This document shows, one piece after another, positions 49,807-56,192 of a stretch of DNA of 56,192 nt. The notes beneath the pieces were generated by a model that saw only the letters and a program-made list of their open reading frames with translations, ran no database searches and was not told the origin of the DNA. Within the stretch, counting starts at the first letter, position 1. Every line of letters starts with the position of its first letter. Both the position numbers and the translations under genes were made by a program. The stretch is from Planctomycetota bacterium (GTDB lineage: Bacteria; Planctomycetota; PLA2; JAEUHO01), in assembly GCA_029259775.1 (NCBI GenBank), contig JAJDEN010000066.1:1-56192 (forward strand), written 5' to 3'.

Positions 49807-51453
49807 CTACCGCATCATCAGGATCACGACCTGCCCCGCGATCGTCGCGAGCACGCTGGCCAGCGCGTAGGAGGCCGCGTAGCTCAGCGCCGGCTCGTTG
49901 CTGTCCGCTGCGCGCTTCACGGCCACGAGCGCCGCAGACGACGTCATGCCCCCGCCCATGCTGCCCCACGCATCGACGGGCCGCATCTTGAGCCACCAGC
50001 GGGCGACGAGGATCGCCGTCACGACCGAGAGCACGGTGACCGCCACGCAGCCCGCAATCGTCGTGAGCAGCTGGCCCTGCATCACGCCCGCCGAGCTGCC
50101 GCCCGCCTTCACCCCGGCTTCGGCCACGAAGAGCAGGATGCCCAGGTCGCGCACGAGCTGCCGCGCCGGCCGGGGCACGTTCGCATGCAGCGGACCCAGG
50201 TTGCGGAAGCGGCCGAGCAGGATGCCCATGAGCAACAGGCCACCCGCCGTCCCCAACGTGACCTGGGCGCCGAAGGCGTCCAGATGCGCACGTCCGAGCA
50301 GCAGCCCCAGGAAGATGCCGCCCGCGTACACGGCGATGTCCGTCTGGTCCGACGCGTGGACGAAGCGGCCCAGCACCTGCATGACCTGACGCACCTTGTC
50401 ACGCCGCCCCGCCACGCGGACGACGTCGCCCCGGTGCAAGGTCAACTCGGGCGTCGGTTCGATGATCACGCCGCCCCGATCCACCGACGCGACCAGGCAT
50501 TGGTAGCGCTTGGCAATCTCGAGCTCGGCGAGGCTCTTGCCCGTGGCGGCACCCTGCGTCACGCGGATCTTGAAGGGCTGGCGCATCTGCTTGCGCAGGT
50601 CCTCGTCGTAGACCTCGGGTCCGACGAGCGCCTCGAAGCGCTGCAGCTCCTCGAAGGTGCCCTTCACCAGGACATGGTCCCCGCGCTCGAGCACGGTGTC
50701 CGCGGCCACGGCGCAGATGTCCTCGCCGCGGTGCAGGCGTGTGATGTAGCACCCCGTCTTGTGCGTCAGGTCGAGATCGCGAAGCGGCGCCCCTTGAACG
50801 CCGTCCAGCGTCACTTCGAAGGCGCGCGTGAGCTCCGAGCCCTGCTCCTTGAGCTTCTTGCGTTCGGTGTCGTCATGGTCCTCGATGCCCTTTGTCAGGT
50901 CGTCGCCCATCAGGCGCGGCAGGAACTGGACGAGCAGCACGACGCCCGCGAGGCCGATCGGGTAGGTGAAGGCGAAGCTCACGGCGAGCGCCGTGGGATC
51001 GCTCGTGAGCGTTGCGGCTGCCGCATAGGTGGGTGGGCTCGTCAGCGCCCCGGAGAGCAAGCCCGCGGCCACGGCGTCGTCCAGGTCCGTGAGGCGGCTG
51101 AAGACCACCGCGAGCAGCAGGGCGACCACGTTCACCACAGCGCCGACCAGCACGAAGCGCCAGCCCGGTCCCCCGACGAAGCTGCTGAAGAAGCGCGGAC
51201 CGGCCTCGAAGCCGACGGAGTAGATGAACAGCGCGAAGCCGAAGTCCCCGACCGTGAACTGGGGGTTGTCGCCGTAGAACTGCGCGAAGCTGAGGCCCTC
51301 ACGTCCGAGCAGGAGGGCGACGAGGATCGTTCCCCCGGCGGGGCCGAGCGACAGCCCGCGCCAGCTCAGGCGACCCAGGCTGAAGCCCAGCGCCACGACG
51401 AGCATCAGCCCGGCGAGGGGGATGCCGTTCAGCCAGTCGATGAGCGCGGACAT
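49807..51453 (-). CDS. AAE-family (YidE/YbjL/AspT-like) transporter with two RCK_C domains
   Basis: A 548-residue membrane protein of the aspartate:alanine exchanger type. Two membrane blocks of about five helices (about residues 12-185 and 370-548), each with a GFxLGxLxxxG-like opening, flank a cytoplasmic region with two TrkA-C/RCK_C domains (about residues 205-290 and 295-375; ICAVAADTVLERGDHVLVKG and IIEPTPELTLHRGDVVRVAG). GALTSPPTYAAAATLTSD and GGMTSSAALVAVKRAADSNEPALSYAASYALASV are the paired transport motifs of this family. The substrate is unknown (dicarboxylates or amino acids are likely). A TAGAGT box and GGAGG lie upstream. Confidence 0.88.
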   Translation of the reverse strand: MSALIDWLNGIPLAGLMLVVALGFSLGRLSWRGLSLGPAGGTILVALLLGREGLSFAQFYGDNPQFTVGDFGFALFIYSVGFEAGPRFFSSFVGGPGWRFVLVGAVVNVVALLLAVVFSRLTDLDDAVAAGLLSGALTSPPTYAAAATLTSDPTALAVSFAFTYPIGLAGVVLLVQFLPRLMGDDLTKGIEDHDDTERKKLKEQGSELTRAFEVTLDGVQGAPLRDLDLTHKTGCYITRLHRGEDICAVAADTVLERGDHVLVKGTFEELQRFEALVGPEVYDEDLRKQMRQPFKIRVTQGAATGKSLAELEIAKRYQCLVASVDRGGVIIEPTPELTLHRGDVVRVAGRRDKVRQVMQVLGRFVHASDQTDIAVYAGGIFLGLLLGRAHLDAFGAQVTLGTAGGLLLMGILLGRFRNLGPLHANVPRPARQLVRDLGILLFVAEAGVKAGGSSAGVMQGQLLTTIAGCVAVTVLSVVTAILVARWWLKMRPVDAWGSMGGGMTSSAALVAVKRAADSNEPALSYAASYALASVLATIAGQVVILMMR

Positions 51454-51479
51454 GCGGGCGGGGCCTCCGTTCGCCGGAG

Positions 51480-51485
51480 ACTCTA
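51480..51485 (-). promoter_or_regulatory. Putative -10 box TAGAGT
   Basis: TAGAGT lies 26 bases upstream of the AAE transporter start, with GGAGG between them. Confidence 0.35.
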
Positions 51486-51493
51486 CCGCGCCG

Positions 51494-53071
51494 CTACTTG
51501 GAGCGCCGCTTCATGGAAACCAGCCGGATGCGCGCGCCGCCCAGCGCCAGCTGTGCCATCTGGTTGCGGTCTTCCGCGGCCATGCGGATGTGCGTTGCGT
51601 CGATCTCCGTCTGGCCCCAGGTCGCGTCCACCGGGACCCAGACGCCGTCCAGCACGACCTCGTTCCACGCATGGCCGCCGAAGGCGCGGTGTTGATCGCC
51701 CATGTACATGAGCCCCGAGATCTTCCGGGTCGGGATGCCCGCGGCTCGTGCGAGCGTCGTGAAGAGCATCGTGTGCTCCGTGCAGTCGCCCTGGCGCACC
51801 TTGAGGATGTCCAGCACCGAGAGCGGCTCGGCGCTGTAGCTGTCGCCGATGTACTTGTCGACGAAGGCAACGAGCCGGTCGACCTTGGCCCGCGGCGTCG
51901 TGGCATCGCCCAGCGCCGTCTTCAGCAGCGCGAGGACCGCGGGATCCTTCGTGGGATGGTTCGCATCTTCGGCCAGCGCGTCGCGCACGTCCTCGTCGGT
52001 GGCCTTGATCTTCGGGTCGTGGGCGGCACCGAGGCTCAGGGTCAGGATCTCGCCCGCCGCGTCGTAGGACGCGCGCTGGCGCGGGCCCTCCCGGATGTGC
52101 TCGACCCCCGGCCCCTGCACCTTGACGACCATCTCCGTCACGGTGGTGGGGTCGCCGAGGTCCTTGTCGATGCGGGCGATGCGGGAGACGAAGATGTCGA
52201 CCGATGCGCTCGGCTGCTTGGCGATCTTCTCGGACTCGAGGCGCACCTCCATCTGGCCGCCCAGCATGACGGAGAGGAGCCGGCCGCGGGAGTCGATCCG
52301 CATGATGCCCGTCTCACCCTCGCGTTTGGAGTGGTTGCGCGCGGTGTAGTAGGTGAACGGCACGCCGTCCACGACCGTGTTCTCCACGGCGGTGACGGTC
52401 AGGCGTTCCTCGTCGTGCTTGAGCTCGCTGAGGTCGAAGGTCGTGAAGTCGATCACGTCGCCGACCGCCCGCGGCGTACGGAACCAGTCGAAGGGCTTGC
52501 GCACTTCGGCGAAGGTGACGGGGTCCTTCGCCAGCGGCATCTTGCGCATCTGGCCGCCCTCCGTGATGAGGGCCTTGAACAAGCCCGTCGTGCCCTGGAG
52601 TGCGACGCGCTTGCTGTAGGCGCCCTGGCTCTGCATCACCCAGCCGGTGACGATGTGCCCCGGGGCCGTCGTCGAGAAGAGCAACTCCTCCTCGATCTTC
52701 ATGTTGCGCGTCTCGCCGAGGGACTTCATGCGGATGTCCGCGAGCGAGTACGTGCGCACGAAGGGCTTGCCCCCGCGCTCGACGGGCTCGACGATCATGT
52801 GGGCCCAGCCGATCTTGGCGTCCTGCATGTAGAGCCCGTACCAGTCGTCTTCCCGCTGGATCTGGGGGGCGGCGGGCGCCGGCGGGGCCTTCTTCGTGAC
52901 GACCGGGATGTCCTTCGCGGGCGGCGTCCGCTCGGCTTTGGTGGCGGCCTTGCGGCGCGCCGGGACGGGCGTGTCGTCCGACGGCCACCAGCGCGCCCCG
53001 ACCCCGGCGATCAATACGACAGCTGCTACCGCGAGCAGGACGGCGACGACGGCGAGCTTCTTCTGGTCCAT
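51494..53071 (-). CDS. Membrane-anchored transglutaminase-like protein (paralogue 1)
   Basis: A 525-residue protein with an N-terminal helix (about residues 5-26), a Lys/Pro-rich linker, a large beta-rich domain beginning WYGLYMQDAKIGWAHM and a C-terminal transglutaminase-like protease fold. The Cys-His-Asp triad is visible: Cys in RQGDCTEHTMLFTTLARAAGIPTR, His in FGGHAWNEVVLDGVW and Asp in VPVDATWGQ. Bacterial members are usually proteases or peptide-modifying enzymes; the substrate is unknown. A paralogue with the same domain order follows at 53185. A TAGAAT box lies 37 bases upstream of the start. The gene lies 40 bases upstream of, and on the same strand as, nothing else; it stands as its own unit. 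Confidence 0.85.
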   Translation of the reverse strand: MDQKKLAVVAVLLAVAAVVLIAGVGARWWPSDDTPVPARRKAATKAERTPPAKDIPVVTKKAPPAPAAPQIQREDDWYGLYMQDAKIGWAHMIVEPVERGGKPFVRTYSLADIRMKSLGETRNMKIEEELLFSTTAPGHIVTGWVMQSQGAYSKRVALQGTTGLFKALITEGGQMRKMPLAKDPVTFAEVRKPFDWFRTPRAVGDVIDFTTFDLSELKHDEERLTVTAVENTVVDGVPFTYYTARNHSKREGETGIMRIDSRGRLLSVMLGGQMEVRLESEKIAKQPSASVDIFVSRIARIDKDLGDPTTVTEMVVKVQGPGVEHIREGPRQRASYDAAGEILTLSLGAAHDPKIKATDEDVRDALAEDANHPTKDPAVLALLKTALGDATTPRAKVDRLVAFVDKYIGDSYSAEPLSVLDILKVRQGDCTEHTMLFTTLARAAGIPTRKISGLMYMGDQHRAFGGHAWNEVVLDGVWVPVDATWGQTEIDATHIRMAAEDRNQMAQLALGGARIRLVSMKRRSK

Positions 53072-53108
53072 CCGAGGTCCCCCCCAAGGCCTGGCGTGAT
53101 GCAGGCAG

Positions 53109-53114
53109 ATTCTA
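53109..53114 (-). promoter_or_regulatory. Putative -10 box TAGAAT
   Basis: TAGAAT lies 37 bases upstream of transglutaminase paralogue 1, in the gap between the two paralogues. Confidence 0.4.
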
Positions 53115-53184
53115 GTCCCTCTCGACCGGGTCCAGAGGGCCGCCTAGGAAGATGTGAACGCGGGATGGCGATCCCGCACGGCTC

Positions 53185-54660
53185 CTACTCGTCGCGAGCC
53201 TGGGGGTCCGTCCGTTCGGGGTCGCGCTCGATCGAGAGCAACTCGAACCTCGTCCCGGCCAGGGCCAAGCGCAGGTCCGCGCCTTCGCCGGCGGCTCCCA
53301 GGCGCACATGCGCCGCGCTGGCGCGGTACTCGCCCCAGGTCGGGTCGACCGGAATCCAGAATCCGTCGATGACGACCTCGTTCCAGACGTGGCGGCCGAA
53401 TGTCTTCGAGTTGTCGTCCTTGTAGACGAGGCCGTACACCTCGCGGGCGGGGATGCCCGCCGCGCGGGCCAAGGTCGTGAAGAGCAGGGCGTGCTCGTTG
53501 CAGTCGCCCTCCTGCTCGGCCAGCACGTCGAGCGCCGTCAGTGGGTCGAGCGTGTGGCTGTCCATCACGAACGTGTCCACGAAGTCGATGAGCGCCTCGA
53601 CCTTCTCCGCTTCGGTCGTCCCCTTGGCGGCGGTTTCCAGGGCCAGGGCCTTCACCACCCGGTGGCGGATCGGGTAGGCGGTGGTCTCGGCGAGCGCGCG
53701 CTTCACCTCGGCGGCCGTCGCCCGCCGCGGCGTGGTGAGCCGCGGGCCGATGCGCAGGGTCAGGGTCTTGCTCGCCGCGTCGAACGTCGCGTCCTGGCCG
53801 GGGCCGCTGGGCACCGCCATCACGCCCTTGCCGCGCGCGCGCAGCACCATGTTGCGCACCTTCTCGCCTTCGCCCAGGCGCTTGTCGACGGTCGCTTCGC
53901 CTTGCAGGAGCGGCTTCGCCGCCTCGCCAAGCTTCAGCGCCTCGTCCCGCGCCTCCCGCCGGATGCTGAGCAGGCCCATCATCTTTGTAGAGACCATCTC
54001 GCCGCGTGCGTCGTACGCGACCCGGTCCCGGTCGCCGGCCTGCGAGATGAGGTCGGCACGGTAGAGGCGCGTGGGAGCGTCCGAGACACCCGTCACGCGG
54101 ATCGTCGCCGCACCGAGCCTGAGCGCCGAGAGGTCGAGCTGCTTGTAGCGCAGCGTCTCGCCGGTCTTGCGGGCCCCGCGGAACCAGGTCGTCGGCCGCA
54201 CCTCGTCAGCGAACGTCGGCGGCGCTCCTTCGATCTTCACGCGCCGCCGGCTCTCCGCCTCGTGGATGACGGCCTCGAGCTTCCCGTTCTTGACCTCGAT
54301 GCTGACCTGCTTGCGGAACTTGCCCCGCTGCGTGACCGCACTCGCGCGGAGGAGTGTGTGCGGCGCACGCGCGTCGAAGATCTTTCGTCGCTCGATGCGC
54401 GTGACGCGAACCTTGCCCGAGCTCTGGGTCCGCATGAACAGCACGTAGCGTGTGCGCAGGAAAGACCGGCCGGCTTTCTGGAGCGGTCCTGTCTGCTTGA
54501 CGGCCCAGCCGACCTTGCTGGTGCCCATGTAGATGCCGTACCACGTCTCGGTGCCGGTGGTCCGCAGATCGGCGGGCACGACATCGCCGTCCGCAGCCGC
54601 CATCGGCAGTTCGCCCGCCAGGAGCAGGATCGGCAGGACGAGGAAGAGCACTCTGGGCAC
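53185..54660 (-). CDS. Exported transglutaminase-like protein (paralogue 2)
   Basis: A 491-residue exported protein with a signal peptide (about residues 1-23). Its first domain begins WYGIYMGTSKVGWAVKQTG, matching the WYG(L/I)YMxxxKxGWA opening of paralogue 1, and the C-terminal transglutaminase fold has the same triad: Cys in EQEGDCNEHALLFTTLARAAGIPAR, His in FGRHVWNEVVIDGFW and Asp in IPVDPTWGEY. The tail is charged (ERDPERTDPQARDE). The start is GTG 54660, supported by a TAGACT box six bases upstream; no ribosome site is seen. The two genes arose by tandem duplication and have since diverged. Confidence 0.85.
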   Translation of the reverse strand: MPRVLFLVLPILLLAGELPMAAADGDVVPADLRTTGTETWYGIYMGTSKVGWAVKQTGPLQKAGRSFLRTRYVLFMRTQSSGKVRVTRIERRKIFDARAPHTLLRASAVTQRGKFRKQVSIEVKNGKLEAVIHEAESRRRVKIEGAPPTFADEVRPTTWFRGARKTGETLRYKQLDLSALRLGAATIRVTGVSDAPTRLYRADLISQAGDRDRVAYDARGEMVSTKMMGLLSIRREARDEALKLGEAAKPLLQGEATVDKRLGEGEKVRNMVLRARGKGVMAVPSGPGQDATFDAASKTLTLRIGPRLTTPRRATAAEVKRALAETTAYPIRHRVVKALALETAAKGTTEAEKVEALIDFVDTFVMDSHTLDPLTALDVLAEQEGDCNEHALLFTTLARAAGIPAREVYGLVYKDDNSKTFGRHVWNEVVIDGFWIPVDPTWGEYRASAAHVRLGAAGEGADLRLALAGTRFELLSIERDPERTDPQARDE

Positions 54661-54666
54661 GCCGAG

Positions 54667-54672
54667 AGTCTA
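54667..54672 (-). promoter_or_regulatory. Putative -10 box TAGACT, leaderless
   Basis: TAGACT ends six bases before the GTG start of transglutaminase paralogue 2, with no ribosome site. Confidence 0.45.
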
Positions 54673-54910
54673 GTGTGGCGACTCCAAGTTCCGTTGCATG
54701 AGGTGGTGCTGCGTCGTGGGCTGGGGCCGAGCTGGCCCCTTCATCGCACTCGCGTGGAGAACCACGCCACGTGCTCTTCATGGGCCATTCGGCTCCCATC
54801 CGCGCCGCCGACCGAGCTCGACCGCGGTCTTGTCCGGCATTCGTAGGCGCCCACACGACCGAGTTGTTGGTCGCGAACTGCGGACACATGGCCTCAGAGA
54901 GGGGTCTTTC

Positions 54911-55825
54911 CTACGCGAACAGCGGCAGCTGTCCGGGATCGTCGGGGCGCGGCATGCCGCGCGCGGCGAGCACGGTGTTGCGCATCAACATGGCGACGGT
55001 CACGGGACCCACGCCGCCGGGTACGGGCGTGATGGCCGAGGCCTTGGCCGAGACCTCGTCGAAGGCGACGTCTCCCACAAGGCGCATGCGCCCCGGGCCC
55101 TCGTCGCTCGGCACGGCGTTGATCCCGACGTCGATGACGACGGCACCCTGCTTCACCATGTCGGCTGCAATCAGGCCGGCCTTGCCGACCGCGACGACGA
55201 CGACGTCTGCACGCTTGGTGTGCTCCGCCAGGTCGGCGGTAAACTTGTGGCAGACGGTCACGGTGGCGTTGCGCGCGAGCAGCAACAGCGCGACGGGCTT
55301 GCCGACGATCTCGCTGTGGCCGACCACGACGGCTTCCTTGCCCTCGACCTCGATGCCGCTCTTGTCGATCAGGGCGAGGGCGGCGAGCGCCGTGCAGGGC
55401 AGCAGCCCGTAGCGCGCCCAGAGGAGCCCGCCGAGGTTCTCGGGGTGAACCCCTTCGACGTCCTTGCTCGGGTGGATCTCGTGCTGGAGGGCGCGCGTGC
55501 CGAGGCCGTCGGGCAGGGGCAGCGAGAGCAAGATGCCCGAGACGCCCTTGTCCGCGTTGAGCGCCCGGAGCGCCTTGCGTACCCCGCCTTCGGTCGAGTC
55601 GCCGGGAAGCACCTCGAGGTGGAAGTCGAGGTGCCACTTCTCGGCACCCCGGCGCTGGCCGCGGATGTAGGCCTGCGCGGCGTCGTTCTCCCCTACCTGC
55701 ACCACGACGAGCCGCGGGCGCCGGCCGGCCTCGACCATGGCCAGGACCTCGGGTTCGAACTCGCTACGAATCGACTCCGCGAGGGCACGCCCGTCGAGAA
55801 GGAGGGGGGAGGTGTCGGTGGACAT
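54911..55825 (-). CDS. folD: FolD-family methylene-tetrahydrofolate dehydrogenase, cyclohydrolase residues altered
   Basis: A 304-residue FolD-fold protein of one-carbon metabolism. The NADP-binding half is standard (VVVGHSEIVGKPVALLLL, DVVVVAVGKAGLI, VIDVGINAV, ITPVPGGVGPVTVAMLMRNT). In the active site, the usual Y-x3-K reads Tyr53-IRG-Gln57, the Gln of VQLPLP is Ser101 (ILLSLPLP) and KDVDG is KDVEG (Glu124). In human and E. coli enzymes Lys56/54, Gln100/98 and Asp125/121 are needed for the cyclohydrolase step, and a Lys-to-Gln mutant keeps dehydrogenase activity. So this is probably a dehydrogenase without cyclohydrolase activity, or a different folate enzyme. The start at 55825 has a TACCGA box six bases upstream. 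Confidence 0.9.
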   Translation of the reverse strand: MSTDTSPLLLDGRALAESIRSEFEPEVLAMVEAGRRPRLVVVQVGENDAAQAYIRGQRRGAEKWHLDFHLEVLPGDSTEGGVRKALRALNADKGVSGILLSLPLPDGLGTRALQHEIHPSKDVEGVHPENLGGLLWARYGLLPCTALAALALIDKSGIEVEGKEAVVVGHSEIVGKPVALLLLARNATVTVCHKFTADLAEHTKRADVVVVAVGKAGLIAADMVKQGAVVIDVGINAVPSDEGPGRMRLVGDVAFDEVSAKASAITPVPGGVGPVTVAMLMRNTVLAARGMPRPDDPGQLPLFA

Positions 55826-55831
55826 GCCCCA

Positions 55832-55837
55832 TCGGTA
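55832..55837 (-). promoter_or_regulatory. Possible -10 box TACCGA, leaderless
   Basis: TACCGA ends six bases before the folD ATG. It lacks the final T of the other boxes, so it is the weakest of the set. Confidence 0.25.
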
Positions 55838-55918
55838 CCCGCATCGCGGGCCAACGGCAAGCCAGGGGCGGCTTGCCCGGGCCCGGCCCCGCCCGCTGGG
55901 GGATCGCCCGGCCGTTGG

Positions 55919-55924
55919 TACGCT
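55919..55924 (+). promoter_or_regulatory. Putative -10 box TACGCT, leaderless
   Basis: TACGCT ends eight bases before ATG 55933 of the rhomboid gene. Confidence 0.4.
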
Positions 55925-55932
55925 CTCCCTCC

Positions 55933-56192
55933 ATGGGCATCCACGACCGCGACTACATGCAGGCCAGCGCGCGACCCTTCGCTGCGTACCGCCCGGGCCG
56001 CCTGACATGGATCATCATCGGGGTGAATGTGGCCCTGTGGATCCTCTACTCGATTGCCTTGAACACAGCCCGCAGCCTCCAGTCGGAGGCTGAAGTGCAG
56101 GCCAGCCTATTCGCGTTCATCAGCAAGCACCTGGTGCTGCAGCCCGACGAGGTCTTTGGCGCCGGCAAGGTATGGCAGCTCTTCACGAACTT
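55933..56192 (+). CDS. Rhomboid-family intramembrane protease (N-terminal part)
   Basis: This gene runs off the end of the window; 86 codons are visible. The sequence begins MGIHDRDYMQASARPF, has a first hydrophobic helix (about residues 24-42, WIIIGVNVALWILYSIAL) and then LVLQPDEVFGAGKVWQLFTNF. The last phrase is the conserved L-x-P-x-x-V...WQLxTxxF region that precedes helix 2 in bacterial rhomboids. The catalytic Ser and His lie beyond the window. It is divergent from folD across 107 bases. The identification rests on the N-terminal pattern only. Confidence 0.65.
   Translation, partial: MGIHDRDYMQASARPFAAYRPGRLTWIIIGVNVALWILYSIALNTARSLQSEAEVQASLFAFISKHLVLQPDEVFGAGKVWQLFTN

Noticed and set aside
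54723..54739. GGGGCC-GAGCT-GGCCCC hairpin in the 250-base gap before folD
   Set aside because: There is no T-run and no consistent position relative to gene ends; I see no other feature or gene in this gap.

Overview
The window is GC-rich, gene-dense bacterial chromosome, with no rRNA, tRNA, CRISPR or insertion sequence recognised. Gene content (alternative complex III plus an A2-type caa3 oxidase, several secreted squalene-cyclase-fold proteins, very long secreted proteins of carboxypeptidase-regulatory-like repeats, HEAT, WD40 and EF-hand proteins, many exported hydrolases) suggests an uncultured Planctomycetota-like lineage. That placement is an inference from gene families, not from a marker gene.

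Layout. 1-5971: respiratory operon actF(end)-sco-ctaDEFC-ctaB, building the caa3 terminal oxidase. 5961-9000: SRPBCC protein, membrane-anchored PDZ protein, decayed ribosome-hibernation gene, CPBP protease. 8948-19036: WD40 propeller protein with two in-frame TGA codons, three exported squalene-cyclase-fold proteins, a DUF255/YyaL thioredoxin-fold protein, a lipoprotein and a structured non-coding stretch. 19272-25003: exported M28 peptidase, HExxH peptidase, nuclease, MsrB and a phosphotransferase. 25170-35593: two giant beta-sandwich repeat proteins, a small relative, an FGE-like lipoprotein and a TlpA-type thioredoxin. 35711-44850: hybrid histidine kinase, class I aldolase, MFS transporter, zinc-ribbon/LemA/M48 protease group, M18 aminopeptidase, methyltransferase. 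44867-56192: thioredoxin-HEAT protein with in-frame TGA, ETF-quinone oxidoreductase, EF-hand/deiodinase-like protein with in-frame TGA, AAE-type transporter, paired transglutaminases, FolD and the start of a rhomboid protease.

The most interesting signal is selenocysteine. One deiodinase-family lipoprotein and one thioredoxin-HEAT protein have TGA exactly at the redox position with the frame intact on both sides. A WD40 protein carries TGA-GGC-CCG-TGA (would-be Sec-Gly-Pro-Sec). Each has a short hairpin with a G at the start of its loop about 18-21 bases downstream, as a bacterial SECIS requires. No Sec machinery (selA, selB, selC, selD) lies in the window, so this needs confirmation elsewhere in the genome.

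A second window-wide signal is a TAnnnT hexamer 5-8 bases upstream of the start codon of many genes that lack a ribosome binding site. This suggests frequent leaderless mRNAs; other genes have the same hexamer about 20-55 bases upstream together with a Shine-Dalgarno sequence. Smaller oddities include a FolD lacking the usual Lys/Gln/Asp catalytic residues, an ETF-QO lacking one cluster cysteine, and 13-15 bp tandem duplications over three stop codons.
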